DNA of 53,754 nucleotides from an uncultured Clostridia bacterium (GTDB lineage: Bacteria > Bacillota > Clostridia > Christensenellales > Aristaeellaceae), in assembly GCA_934636105.1 (NCBI GenBank), contig CAKTZR010000020.1, positions 1 through 53,754 of the forward strand, given 5' to 3'. A program made the position numbers and the translations under genes. Numbering within the stretch: the first letter of the stretch is position 1; every line of letters begins with the position of its first letter. Below are positions 31,639-40,813 of the stretch, piece by piece. The notes under the pieces were generated by a model, which did no database searches, had not been told where the DNA came from, and was given only the letters and a program-made list of their open reading frames with translations.

Positions 31639-33987
31639 ATGTATACAAAAGAGATTACGCTGCTCGACGGCGCGATGGGTACAATGCTCCAGAAAGCGGG
31701 GCTGAAGCTCGGCGACCGCCCGGAAACGCTTTCCATCACGGCGGCGGATGTGGTGGAGCGCATTCAACGGCAGTATGTGCAGGCGGGCACGCGCATGCTG
31801 CTGGCGAATACATTCTGCGCCAACGCGCACAAACTGGCCGGAACAGGATTCGGCGTGGAAGAAGTCATTCATGCGTCGGTTGCTGTGGCGAAGCGCGCCT
31901 GCGCGGGCACCAATGCAAAGGTGCTGCTGGATGTCGGCCCCATCGGTGAATTGCTTGAGCCGCTGGGAACGCTGAAATTTGACGAAGCCTATGCGTTGTA
32001 TGCGCAGATGATTCGCGCAGGCGCGCAGGCAGGCGCGGAAGGCGTTTTCTTTGAAACGTTTTCGGATTTAAATGAGCTTCGCGCGGGCGTTCTGGCGGCG
32101 AAGGAATGCTCGAATTTCCCAATTTATGCTTCGATGACATTTGAAGCATCCGGCCGCACATTTCTCGGCTGTCGGGCGGATGCGGCGGCGATGGCGCTGG
32201 ATGCGCTCGACGTAGACGCGCTCGGCGTGAACTGCTCCCTTGGCCCGAAGGAGATCGCGCCGATTCTCAAGGAGATGCGCGCATGCACCAATCGGCCGTT
32301 GATTCTTAAACCGAATGCCGGTCTGCCTGATCCGGAAACGGGCGCCTATCACACCACGCCCGAGACCTTTGCGCAGGACTGCGCGGCGCTTATAGAGGTT
32401 GGCGCGGCGTATATCGGCGGCTGCTGCGGCACGACGCCCGCCTTTATCGAAGCGTTGCGTGCGGCGCTTGCGGGCAAAACGGCAAGCTGGGGCGAAAAGA
32501 CCGTGCATGGCATTTGTTCGGCAAGTGAAATCTGCGAATTTGGCAAGGGCGTGCGCGTTATCGGCGAACGCATCAATCCGACGGGCAAAAAGCGTTTTCA
32601 GCAGGCGCTTCGCGAAAACGACATGAACTATATTGTCGCGCAGGCAGTCGAGCAGGCCGAAGCAGGCGCGCAGATTCTGGATGTAAACGTCGGTCTGCCG
32701 GATATCGACGAGCCGGAGACCATGCGCCGTGTGGTGACGGCCGTCAGCGGCGCGGTAAGCCTGCCGCTGCAAATCGATTCCTCCAACCCAAAGGCGATTG
32801 AAGCGGGCTTGCGCGCCGCGCCGGGCAAATGCCTGGTCAACAGCGTCAACGCGTCGCGGACGTCGCTGGAAACCGTGCTTCCGATTGCAAAAAAATACGG
32901 CGCGGCGGTTGTCGGCCTGGCGCTTGGCGAAAACGGCCTGCCGACGACCAGCGAGGAACGCATCGGCTTTGCGCATACCATTCTGAATGCTGCGTTGGAA
33001 GCGGGCATTGTGCGAGAGGATGTGGCGATCGACTGCCTGACGCTGACGGTTTCCGCCCAGCAGGACCAGGTGCGGCAGACACTCGACGCGGTTGCCTATG
33101 TGCGCCGCGAGATGGGGTTGGAAACGGTGCTCGGCGTATCCAACATCTCCTTTGGTCTGCCGCAGAGAACGCTGGTCACGCAAGCGTTTTTGACGCAGGC
33201 CATCCAAAGCGGATTGACGCTGCCGATCATCAACCCAAATCAAAAGGACATGATGGATGCGGTGGATGCGTGCCGGGTGCTCAGCGGGGAGGATGTGCAT
33301 TGCGCGGTTTATATTGAACGTCACGCGGCGCAGATCAAGCCTCAGACGGTTCAGACGGCCGGCGCGAAGCTCTCCATCGGCGAAGCGATTGCCAAGGGCC
33401 TTCGCGATGAAGCGGCTGCTGCGGCGCGGGAGCTGCTGGAAACCATGCCGCCGCTCGACGTGGTGGAACAGAAGCTGATTCCGGCGCTTGATGCGGTGGG
33501 CGAGCAATACGAAAAGCAGATCATCTTTCTGCCGCAGCTGATGAATGCGGCGGCGGCTTCCGGTGCGGCGTTTGACGAGGTGCGCCGCGTGATCGAGCAA
33601 AGCGGCGCGGCGGGCGAGGGCAAGGGGCCGATCGTGCTGGCCACCGTGGAAGGGGATATTCACGATATCGGCAAAAACATCGTCAAAACCGTGCTGGAAA
33701 ACTACGGTTTTCATGTCATCGATTTGGGGCGCGATGTGCCCGCGGACCGCGTGGTGGAAGCGGTGAAGCAATATGGCGCGAAGGTCGTCGGTCTTTCCGC
33801 CTTGATGACGACGACCGTACCCAGCATGGAAAAGACGATTGCGCGCCTGCATGAAAACGGCCTTTTTGTGCCGGTGATTGTCGGCGGCGCAGTGCTCACG
33901 CCGGATTATGCGAAAAAAATCGGCGCGGATTACTATGCGAAGGATGCAAAGCAGTCTGCGGATATCGCGAAATCGATTCTCGGCTGA
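31639..33987 (+). CDS. metH: cobalamin-dependent methionine synthase, lacking its activation domain
   Basis: A 782-residue enzyme that moves methyl groups from 5-methyl-THF to homocysteine. In order: the homocysteine domain with zinc ligands (GVNCSLGP and GGCCGTTP, about 190-265), the pterin-binding barrel from VRVIGERINPTGKKRF (about 305), a B12 cap region, and the B12 domain with GDIHDIGKNIV (about 674), whose histidine ligates cobalt. It ends where the activation domain would begin; that domain is the preceding gene. The ATG at 31639 has GGAGG at good spacing; the ATG six bases upstream does not. Confidence 0.95.
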   Translation: MYTKEITLLDGAMGTMLQKAGLKLGDRPETLSITAADVVERIQRQYVQAGTRMLLANTFCANAHKLAGTGFGVEEVIHASVAVAKRACAGTNAKVLLDVGPIGELLEPLGTLKFDEAYALYAQMIRAGAQAGAEGVFFETFSDLNELRAGVLAAKECSNFPIYASMTFEASGRTFLGCRADAAAMALDALDVDALGVNCSLGPKEIAPILKEMRACTNRPLILKPNAGLPDPETGAYHTTPETFAQDCAALIEVGAAYIGGCCGTTPAFIEALRAALAGKTASWGEKTVHGICSASEICEFGKGVRVIGERINPTGKKRFQQALRENDMNYIVAQAVEQAEAGAQILDVNVGLPDIDEPETMRRVVTAVSGAVSLPLQIDSSNPKAIEAGLRAAPGKCLVNSVNASRTSLETVLPIAKKYGAAVVGLALGENGLPTTSEERIGFAHTILNAALEAGIVREDVAIDCLTLTVSAQQDQVRQTLDAVAYVRREMGLETVLGVSNISFGLPQRTLVTQAFLTQAIQSGLTLPIINPNQKDMMDAVDACRVLSGEDVHCAVYIERHAAQIKPQTVQTAGAKLSIGEAIAKGLRDEAAAAARELLETMPPLDVVEQKLIPALDAVGEQYEKQIIFLPQLMNAAAASGAAFDEVRRVIEQSGAAGEGKGPIVLATVEGDIHDIGKNIVKTVLENYGFHVIDLGRDVPADRVVEAVKQYGAKVVGLSALMTTTVPSMEKTIARLHENGLFVPVIVGGAVLTPDYAKKIGADYYAKDAKQSADIAKSILG

Positions 33988-34005
33988 TACGAATGGAGAA
34001 AGAAT

Positions 34006-35793
34006 ATGAACAATCAGGATTCGGCGCGCGTTCGGGCGTGGCTTGAGCAGGGCGTTTTGCTTTTTGACGGCGCAACCGGAACGGCGCTTCGCGCACAGGC
34101 GGAGGAAGGCGAAACGGTAGAGAGACTCTGCCTGACCCAGCCCCAGCGCGTTTCAGCATTGCATCGCGGGTATCTGGCGGCAGGCTGTCGGGCAATTAAG
34201 ACGAATACGTTTGCCGCGCACGTGTCGCTGGCCTGCGAGAACGAGGGCGAGCAGGGCAAGCTGATTCAAGCGGCCTGCCGACTGGCGCAGCGGGCGAGCG
34301 AAACCTACAGCGCCGTCGTGTTTGCCGATATCGGCCCTGCGCCGGTGGAAGCGCAGAATGCGGGCGCGTGTTATATCGCCATGGCGGAACACTTCCTGAA
34401 CGAGGGCCTGACGTGCTTCCTTTTTGAAACAATGCCCAGCGCCAAAGGGCTTGCGGAAGCCGCGGAGCATATCAAGGCGCGCTGCCCGGAAGCGTTTATC
34501 ATCGTTTCGTTTGCGGCAGATGCGGATGGTTTCACGCGTTCGGGCGAACAGGCGGCTGCGCTGGCGCATTCTATGAGTTTGTGCGGCGCGGTGGATGCGA
34601 TTGGGCTCAACTGCATCTGCGGCGCGTATCATATCCGTCGCCTGCTGGCGACGCTGGACGTCGGAGATAAGCAGCTTGCCGCCATGCCCAACGCGGGCTA
34701 TCCGCATGTAGAGGAAGGCCGGACGTATTACGACAGCGATCCGGCGTATTATGCCCAGCAGGTGTTATTCTGCGTCAAAGAGGGTGCGCGGATCGTCGGC
34801 GGCTGCTGCGGCACGATCCCGGAGCATATTCAGCAGATTGCGCGTCTGCTTGGCACGAATATGCCGCCGCGCGTGCAGATGGTCGGTGAAAAAACGGATC
34901 AACCGCATGCGAAACCATGCCGAAGCCGAATCTTGCGCCAGATGGAACAGGGACAGCGTGTGACGCTTGTCGAGCTGGATCCGCCGAGAAGTGCGGATAT
35001 CGGCGGCTTTATGGAGGGCGCGCGGCAGCTGGAGCGGGCTGGTGCGGATGCCATTACCATTGCAGATTGCCCGATCGGCCGTGCAAGGATGGATTCCAGC
35101 CTGCTGGCCTGCAAACTTTCGCGGGAGCTTGGCATTGAAGCACTGCCGCATATGACCTGCCGCGACCGCAATGTGAACGCGACTAAGGCGCTGCTGCTGG
35201 GGCTTTCGATGGAAAACGTACACAATGTGCTTGTGGTGACGGGCGACCCGATCCCCACCAGCGACCGGGGCAGTGTCAAGAGCGTGTATCAATTCAATTC
35301 CCGCGTGCTGGCAAAGTTCATCCGGGGCTTGAGCGAGACCGGCGAAACCGAACCGTTTTTTGTCTGCGGCGGGCTGAACATCAACGCGGTGCGCTTTGAT
35401 TTAGAACTGGAACGTGCGAAAGAAAAGATAGATTGCGGCGTTTCGGCCTTTTTGACCCAGCCGGTGCTCAGCGAGCAGGCGGCGGTCAATCTGGAACAGG
35501 CGCGGAGAACGCTGAGCAGCGCAAAGCTCATTGGCGGCCTGTTTCCGGTGGTCAGCGAGAAAAACGCCAGGTTTCTGCAAAGCGAGGTTCACGGTATCAC
35601 CGTGGATGAAGCCGTTGTGCGCGCCTATGCGGGGCTTGACCGCGCGCAGGGCGAAGAACTGGCCGTGCTGCTGTGCGAGACGGCAGCCAGGCGTATTGCG
35701 CCGTTTACGGATGGATATTACATCATGACCCCGTTTCAGCGTGTGGGGCTTGTGTGCCGCGTGATGGGCGCGACCCGGAATTTGGCAGAATAA
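34006..35793 (+). CDS. bifunctional homocysteine S-methyltransferase / methylenetetrahydrofolate reductase
   Basis: A 595-residue fusion of the YitJ type. Residues 1-285 form a homocysteine methyltransferase domain (DGATGTALRAQ; zinc ligands in GLNCICGAYH and GGCCGTIPEH). Residues 310-595 form the MTHFR barrel (VTLVELDPPRSADI near its start and VLVVTGDPIP). MTHFR makes the 5-methyl-THF used by metH 18 bases upstream. The N-terminal domain may also methylate homocysteine from another donor. No SAM riboswitch is visible. Confidence 0.92.
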   Translation: MNNQDSARVRAWLEQGVLLFDGATGTALRAQAEEGETVERLCLTQPQRVSALHRGYLAAGCRAIKTNTFAAHVSLACENEGEQGKLIQAACRLAQRASETYSAVVFADIGPAPVEAQNAGACYIAMAEHFLNEGLTCFLFETMPSAKGLAEAAEHIKARCPEAFIIVSFAADADGFTRSGEQAAALAHSMSLCGAVDAIGLNCICGAYHIRRLLATLDVGDKQLAAMPNAGYPHVEEGRTYYDSDPAYYAQQVLFCVKEGARIVGGCCGTIPEHIQQIARLLGTNMPPRVQMVGEKTDQPHAKPCRSRILRQMEQGQRVTLVELDPPRSADIGGFMEGARQLERAGADAITIADCPIGRARMDSSLLACKLSRELGIEALPHMTCRDRNVNATKALLLGLSMENVHNVLVVTGDPIPTSDRGSVKSVYQFNSRVLAKFIRGLSETGETEPFFVCGGLNINAVRFDLELERAKEKIDCGVSAFLTQPVLSEQAAVNLEQARRTLSSAKLIGGLFPVVSEKNARFLQSEVHGITVDEAVVRAYAGLDRAQGEELAVLLCETAARRIAPFTDGYYIMTPFQRVGLVCRVMGATRNLAE

Positions 35794-35797
35794 GGGC

Positions 35798-35826
35798 TTG
35801 AAGAAAACGGGCTTTTATGCGATAAT
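35798..35826 (+). promoter_or_regulatory. promoter of the ABC-F gene
   Basis: TTGAAG (35798-35803), a 17-bp spacer and GATAAT (35821-35826). Confidence 0.5.
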
Positions 35827-35880
35827 AAGAGCCGTATGTAAACTTTGGAATGTGGAGCAGAAAAAGGAGAACCTGATCAC

Positions 35881-37500
35881 ATGATCGCAACCCAGAATAT
35901 TTCGCTTTCTTACAGCGGCAAGCCGCTCTTTAAGAACGTCAACATCAAATTCACCGCAGGCAACTGCTACGGCATCATCGGCGCGAACGGAACGGGCAAA
36001 TCGACGTTCCTCAAGGTGCTTTCCGGTGAGCTGGAGCCGACCACGGGCGAGGTGGTCATCACCCCCGGCGAGCGCATGGCCGTGCTGCGTCAGAACCACT
36101 TCGAGTTTGACAGCTACGAGGTGCTGCAAACGGTCATCATGGGCCACAAGCGCCTGTATGAGATCATGAAGGAAAAGGACGAGCTCTACGCCAAAGAGGA
36201 TTTTACCGATGAGGACGGCGAACGGGCCAGTGAGCTGGAGGGCGAATTTGCCGAGCTGGATGGCTGGAACGCCGAGAGCAACGCCGAAATGATTCTCACG
36301 GGTTTGGGCATCAGCCTCGATTTGGAGCACAAGCTGATGAGTGAGCTGGACGGCAGCCAGAAGGTCAAGGTGCTGCTGGCGCAGGCGCTGTTCGGCAACC
36401 CGGATATCCTGCTGCTGGACGAGCCGACCAACTACCTGGATATTCAATCCGTCCGCTGGCTGGAAAACTTCCTGCTGGATTTCCCGAATACGGTTATCGT
36501 GGTCAGCCATGACCGCCACTTCCTCAATAAGGTCTGCACGCACATCTGCGATATCGACTTCGGCAAGATTCAGATGTATGTCGGCAACTACGATTTCTGG
36601 TATGAATATACCCAGATGGCGGCGCGCCAGCAGAAAGATATCAACAAGAAGAACGAGCAGAAGATCAAGGAATTGCAGGCGTTCATTCAGCGCTTCTCCG
36701 CCAACGCCAGCAAGCATAAGCAGGCGACCAGCCGCAAGAAGCTGCTGGATAACCTGCAGATGGAAAACTTCACGCCGTCCTCCCGCCGCTATCCGTATAT
36801 CGCGTGGAAGCCGGATCGCGACATCGGCAACGATCTGCTGACCGTGACCAACCTTTCCAAGACGATCAACGGCCGCAAGGTGCTCAACAACATCTCCTTC
36901 GTGCTGACGCCGGGCGATAAGGTTGCGTTTGTCGGCACGGACGAGCTGGCGCGCACGACGTTGTTCCAGATTCTGATGGGCGAAATGGAGCCGGACGAGG
37001 GCAGCTTCAAGTGGGGCGTGACCACCAGCCAGAGCTACTTCCCCAAGGACAACAGCAAGTACTTTGACAACTGCGAATATAACCTGATCGATTGGCTGCG
37101 CCAGTTCTCGCAGAGCCAGTATGAAAGCGATATCCGCGGCTGGCTGGGCCGGATGCTTTTCTCCGGCGAGGAAGCGCTCAAGCCTGCGCGCGTGCTCTCC
37201 GGCGGCGAGAAGGTGCGCTGCATGCTGGCCCGTACGATGCTTTCCGGCGCAAACGTGCTGATTCTCGACGAGCCGACCAACCATCTCGATTTGGAATCGA
37301 TCACCGCGCTGAACAAGGGCATGATCGAGTTTACCGGCTCCATGCTCTTTGCGACGCAGGATCACGAGTGCATTCAGACCGTTGCCAACCGCATCATGGA
37401 GATTCTGCCGGGCGGCCTTGTCGATCGCCGCGAGAGCTACGACGATTATATTGAGAGCGAAATCGCCGCGCAGCAGCGCGCCGCGCTCATGCAGGCCTAA
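35881..37500 (+). CDS. ABC-F family ATPase, YbiT/YkpA-like
   Basis: A 539-residue soluble protein with two ABC domains and no membrane segment. The first has Walker A GANGTGKST and Walker B ILLLDEPTNYLD, with SELDGSQKV in place of LSGGQ. A charged linker (about 240-300) joins the halves. The second has a degenerate Walker A, GTDELARTT, without the usual lysine, but a good signature (LSGGEKVRCMLAR) and VLILDEPTNHLD. Both substitutions occur in YkpA-type members as I recall. ABC-F proteins act at the ribosome; nothing marks this one as an antibiotic-protection protein. The ATG at 35881 follows AAAGGAG. Confidence 0.9.
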   Translation: MIATQNISLSYSGKPLFKNVNIKFTAGNCYGIIGANGTGKSTFLKVLSGELEPTTGEVVITPGERMAVLRQNHFEFDSYEVLQTVIMGHKRLYEIMKEKDELYAKEDFTDEDGERASELEGEFAELDGWNAESNAEMILTGLGISLDLEHKLMSELDGSQKVKVLLAQALFGNPDILLLDEPTNYLDIQSVRWLENFLLDFPNTVIVVSHDRHFLNKVCTHICDIDFGKIQMYVGNYDFWYEYTQMAARQQKDINKKNEQKIKELQAFIQRFSANASKHKQATSRKKLLDNLQMENFTPSSRRYPYIAWKPDRDIGNDLLTVTNLSKTINGRKVLNNISFVLTPGDKVAFVGTDELARTTLFQILMGEMEPDEGSFKWGVTTSQSYFPKDNSKYFDNCEYNLIDWLRQFSQSQYESDIRGWLGRMLFSGEEALKPARVLSGGEKVRCMLARTMLSGANVLILDEPTNHLDLESITALNKGMIEFTGSMLFATQDHECIQTVANRIMEILPGGLVDRRESYDDYIESEIAAQQRAALMQA

Positions 37501-37550
37501 GGCGTGATACGGGAAAATTGTCCGGTCAACGGCACACGGCACCGTTTTTA

Positions 37551-37559
37551 TGATATACT
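37551..37559 (+). promoter_or_regulatory. extended -10 promoter of pgsA
   Basis: TG-A-TATACT, an extended -10. No clear -35 lies at 17 bp, as is common for this promoter type. Confidence 0.45.
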
Positions 37560-37586
37560 GAAACAATAGGAAGAAGGGAACATGCC

Positions 37587-38138
37587 GTGGAACATATCAA
37601 ACAGGATCAAATCATCAATATCCCCAACACCCTGACGGTGATTCGGATTTTGCTGCTGCCCGTCGTCGTCTGGCGTTTCGTCATCGGCGACGCGACGGGC
37701 GCGCTGATGGCCTATCTGGCCGCGATGCTGACCGATGCGCTCGACGGCATTATTGCCAGAAAATTTAACCAGATCACGGCGCTGGGCAAGCTGCTCGATC
37801 CGCTGGCGGATAAGCTGTCGCTGGTGACGCTGCTGGGACTGTTTGTTTCCGACGGACAGATTCCGCTTTGGGTGCTGGCCATTATCTTCGTCAAGGAAGT
37901 GACGATGGTGATTGGCGGCGGCGTGGCCTTGAAGCGCGGTATTGTCGTTTATGCACTGCCCATCGGCAAGGTGACGACGGTTGTCTTTGTGCTCTCTATT
38001 ATTGCGCGTTTTTTGAGCTGGACGCAGATTGCAGATACGCTTTTGTGGATTTCCGTCGCGCTGTCGATGGTTGCGCTCATCTGGTATGCCGTCGATTTGA
38101 TGAAAAAACTCGGAATCAAAGCAGATTCAACAAAATAG
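37587..38138 (+). CDS. pgsA: CDP-diacylglycerol--glycerol-3-phosphate 3-phosphatidyltransferase
   Basis: A 183-residue membrane enzyme that makes phosphatidylglycerol phosphate. The CDP-alcohol phosphotransferase signature is complete: DALDGIIARKFNQITALGKL then LDPLADK, with the four metal-binding aspartates. About five membrane helices follow the N-terminal amphipathic part (IINIPNTLTVIRILLLP). The GTG start follows GAAGAAGGGAA. An ATG five bases upstream is out of frame. Confidence 0.93.
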   Translation: MEHIKQDQIINIPNTLTVIRILLLPVVVWRFVIGDATGALMAYLAAMLTDALDGIIARKFNQITALGKLLDPLADKLSLVTLLGLFVSDGQIPLWVLAIIFVKEVTMVIGGGVALKRGIVVYALPIGKVTTVVFVLSIIARFLSWTQIADTLLWISVALSMVALIWYAVDLMKKLGIKADSTK

Positions 38139-38153
38139 TTTGCGCAGTTATGG

Positions 38154-38194
38154 CGGCTCGCGGCATTGACAAGATGCGGCGAGCCGTTTATAAT
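38154..38194 (+). promoter_or_regulatory. perfect-consensus guaB promoter with -35 inside an inverted repeat
   Basis: TTGACA (38166-38171), 17 bp, TATAAT (38189-38194). CGGCTCGC (38154-38161) and GCGAGCCG (38179-38186) flank the -35. The repeat may be an operator or a remnant terminator of pgsA. Confidence 0.85.
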
Positions 38195-38215
38195 AGTCCA
38201 AATCCCTTTTTTAGC

Positions 38216-38246
38216 GGCTTTTCCGAACATTCTTGTTTGAAAAGCC
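38216..38246 (+). promoter_or_regulatory. hairpin in the guaB 5' leader
   Basis: GGCTTTTC (38216-38223) and GAAAAGCC (38239-38246) form a perfect 8-bp stem with a 15-base loop, close to the predicted 5' end of the message. No T tract follows, so it is not a terminator. Confidence 0.45.
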
Positions 38247-38281
38247 CATACAGTTCAGAAAGATAACAGGAGGAAGAAAGC

Positions 38282-39745
38282 ATGCTGCCGAAAGTGATTC
38301 GTGAAGGACTGACTTTTGATGATGTTTTGCTGGTTCCGCGCCGCAGCGAGGTGCTGCCCAAGGAAGTCAAGCTGGAAACCTATTTGACCGATAAGATCAA
38401 ACTGAACATTCCGTTCCTGTCCGCTGCGATGGACACGGTGACGGAGTCCAAGACGGCCATCGCCATGGCGCGCGAAGGCGGCTTGGGCATCATCCATAAG
38501 AACATGTCCATCGAGCAGCAGGCGCAGGAGGTTGACCGCGTGAAGCGCTCGGAGAACGGCGTTATTTCCGATCCGTTCCACCTCGGCCCGAACAACCTCG
38601 TTTCCGATGCGGAGGAGCTGATGGCGCGCTATCGCATTTCCGGCGTGCCGATTACCGACGAGGCTGGCAAGTTGGTCGGTATTCTGACCAACCGCGACCT
38701 CCGCTTTGAAACCAACTACTCCCGCCCGATTTACGAAGTCATGACTACCCAGAACCTGATTACCGCGCCGGTGGGCACGACCCACGAGCAGGCGCGTCAG
38801 ATTCTGGCCAAGCACCGCATCGAGAAGCTTCCGTTGGTGGATGAAGAAGGCCATCTGCGCGGCCTGATTACCATCAAGGATATCCAGAAGGCGCAGAAGT
38901 ACCCGAATTCCGCGAAGGACGCTTCCGGCCGTCTGCTCTGCGGCGCGGCCGTCGGCGTGAGCCACGATGTGTTTGACCGCATTCCGGCGCTGATCGCGGC
39001 GGGCGTGGATATCATCTGCATCGATACGGCGCACGGCCACAGCGTTGGCGTGCTCCGCCAGATCGAGAAGATCCGCGTGACGTTCCCGAACGTTCAGCTG
39101 ATCGCGGGCAACGTGGCGACGGCCGCCGCGACGCGCGCGCTGTTTGAAGCGGGTGCGGACTGCGTGAAGGTCGGTATCGGCCCGGGCTCCATCTGCACCA
39201 CCCGCGTGGTCGCCGGTATCGGCGTGCCGCAGGTGACGGCTATCAGCGACTGCGCCGAGGAAGCCGAAAAGATGGGCAAGCGCATCATTGCCGACGGCGG
39301 CATCAAGTATTCCGGCGACGTGGTGAAGGCCATTGCGGCGGGCGGCTCTGCCGTTATGCTGGGCAGTCTGCTGGCCGGCACAGAGGAAGCGCCGGGCGCG
39401 TTGGAAATCTATCAGGGCCGTCAGTTCAAGGTTTATCGCGGCATGGGTTCCCTCGCGGCGATGGAAAAGGGCAGCAAGGATCGCTACTTCCAGGAAGACG
39501 CGAAGAAGCTCGTTCCGGAAGGCGTGGAAGGCCGCGTAGCCTACAAGGGCGCGCTCAGCGACACCATCTTCCAGCTGCTTGGCGGCCTGCGCTCCGGCAT
39601 GGGCTATTGCGGCACGCCGGATATCGAGTCCCTGCGTCATGACGCGGACTTTATCCGCATCACCAACGCGGGCCTGGTGGAGAGCCATCCCCACGATATC
39701 AACATCACCAAGGAAGCGCCGAACTACACCCGTGGCGGCATGTAA
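38282..39745 (+). CDS. guaB: inosine-5'-monophosphate dehydrogenase
   Basis: A 487-residue enzyme that oxidises IMP to XMP, the rate-limiting step of GTP synthesis. The barrel begins with GLTFDDVLLVPRRSEV. Two CBS domains are inserted at about 95-205, where adenine and guanine nucleotides bind for regulation. The catalytic loop GIGPGSICTTRVVAGIGVPQ (Cys in GSICT) and the flap RGMGSLAAM are present. GGAGGAAGAAAG precedes the ATG. It is monocistronic with a strong promoter and terminator. Confidence 0.96.
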   Translation: MLPKVIREGLTFDDVLLVPRRSEVLPKEVKLETYLTDKIKLNIPFLSAAMDTVTESKTAIAMAREGGLGIIHKNMSIEQQAQEVDRVKRSENGVISDPFHLGPNNLVSDAEELMARYRISGVPITDEAGKLVGILTNRDLRFETNYSRPIYEVMTTQNLITAPVGTTHEQARQILAKHRIEKLPLVDEEGHLRGLITIKDIQKAQKYPNSAKDASGRLLCGAAVGVSHDVFDRIPALIAAGVDIICIDTAHGHSVGVLRQIEKIRVTFPNVQLIAGNVATAAATRALFEAGADCVKVGIGPGSICTTRVVAGIGVPQVTAISDCAEEAEKMGKRIIADGGIKYSGDVVKAIAAGGSAVMLGSLLAGTEEAPGALEIYQGRQFKVYRGMGSLAAMEKGSKDRYFQEDAKKLVPEGVEGRVAYKGALSDTIFQLLGGLRSGMGYCGTPDIESLRHDADFIRITNAGLVESHPHDINITKEAPNYTRGGM

Positions 39746-39765
39746 TTTTCTGCTATCCGAATATC

Positions 39766-39796
39766 AGCCGGACGATTGCGCATCGCCCGGCTTTTT
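39766..39796 (+). terminator. terminator after guaB
   Basis: AGCCGG and CCGGCT with inner CGAT/ATCG, then T residues. It lies 3' to both guaB and dapA and may serve both. Confidence 0.8.
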
Positions 39797-39799
39797 GTA

Positions 39800-40693
39800 T
39801 CAGGATGAAAGCAGATGCGCGTCGATCAACGCCTGCTTCAACTGGCCGCGATAGGGGTCCTCCATGGGGGTCAGCGGCAGGCGAAGCGCGTCGTGGATGA
39901 TATCCATCATGGCCAGCGCCGCTTTGGCAGGGATCGGACTGATCTGCAAAAACAGCGCTCTGATGAGCGGCATCAGCTCAAGCTGGAGCTTCTGCGCGTC
40001 CTCCATGCGGCGCTCAAGACAGGCGTGCGTCAGGGCGCGCGTCTTTTCAGGCAGAATGTTGGAAACGACGCTGATTGCGCCGCAGCTTCCCAGCGCCATC
40101 AGCGGAAGAATCTGGTCGTCGTTGCCGCAGTAAAGGGGCAGCTCACCGTGCGTCTTTTCCAGAATCTCGCTTGTGAATACCGGGTTGCCGCTGGCTTCCT
40201 TCAGGCCTGCGACGGCAGGATGGCGGCTTAACTCGGCGGCGGTTTCTGCGCTCAAACCCATGCCTGTGCGACCCGGCACGTTGTAAAGGATCATCGGCAG
40301 GGGACAGGCACCGAGAATCGCGTGATAATGTCGAATCAGGCCGGATTGCGTGGCCTTGTTGTAATACGGTGTAACGCTGAGCTGTCCTGCTGCGCCGAGC
40401 TTCTGCGCCTGACGGGCGTATTCGATGGCCCGGCGCGTGTCATTAGAGCCTGTGCCGACGATGATGGGGATGGAATCGCCCACGCATTCAAGCCCGATTT
40501 CAATGACGCGCTGGCGCTCCTCCATCGACAGGGTGCAGGGCTCGCCGGTTGTGCCCAGCAGCACGAGCGCGTCGATTTTCGCTTCCAGCTGCATAAAAAG
40601 CAGGCGGCGAAGCGCAGGCTCGTCGAGCTGTCCGTTTGGCAGAAAAGGCGTAACCAGCGCGGTGGCGCAGCCGGTAAATAAAGGCGTATTCAT
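39800..40693 (-). CDS. dapA: 4-hydroxy-tetrahydrodipicolinate synthase
   Basis: A 297-residue aldolase-type TIM barrel that condenses pyruvate with aspartate semialdehyde for lysine and diaminopimelate (and dipicolinate in spores). Seen are LLGTTGEPCTLS, the Tyr of LYNVPGRTG, and the Schiff-base lysine in AVAGLKEASGN. The ATG at 40693 is preceded by GGGAGG. Its substrate is made by asd upstream on the same strand; a terminator-like hairpin lies between. Confidence 0.94.
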   Translation of the reverse strand: MNTPLFTGCATALVTPFLPNGQLDEPALRRLLFMQLEAKIDALVLLGTTGEPCTLSMEERQRVIEIGLECVGDSIPIIVGTGSNDTRRAIEYARQAQKLGAAGQLSVTPYYNKATQSGLIRHYHAILGACPLPMILYNVPGRTGMGLSAETAAELSRHPAVAGLKEASGNPVFTSEILEKTHGELPLYCGNDDQILPLMALGSCGAISVVSNILPEKTRALTHACLERRMEDAQKLQLELMPLIRALFLQISPIPAKAALAMMDIIHDALRLPLTPMEDPYRGQLKQALIDAHLLSS

Positions 40694-40721
40694 CAGGCAT
40701 ACCTCCCGGTATGAAAGCACA

Positions 40722-40771
40722 AGAAAAACCGCTTTGAAAAGCACCGATGTCTTCAGTGTTTTCCAAAGCGG
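40722..40771 (-). terminator. terminator or attenuator between asd and dapA
   Basis: On the minus strand CCGCTTTG and CAAAGCGG form a stem, extended by AAAA/TTTT and CAC/GTG, followed by a T-rich run. dapA begins about 30 bases later. It would reduce readthrough from asd to dapA. I saw no lysine riboswitch. Confidence 0.7.
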
Positions 40772-40813
40772 CAGAAATCATGCGGTTTTCAGCGGAAGCA
40801 GACGCTTCCGGGT

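Noticed and set aside
35881..37500. ABC-F protein as an antibiotic-resistance factor
   Set aside because: The linker is short and the degenerate second Walker A and SELDGSQKV segment place it with YkpA/YbiT-type housekeeping members.
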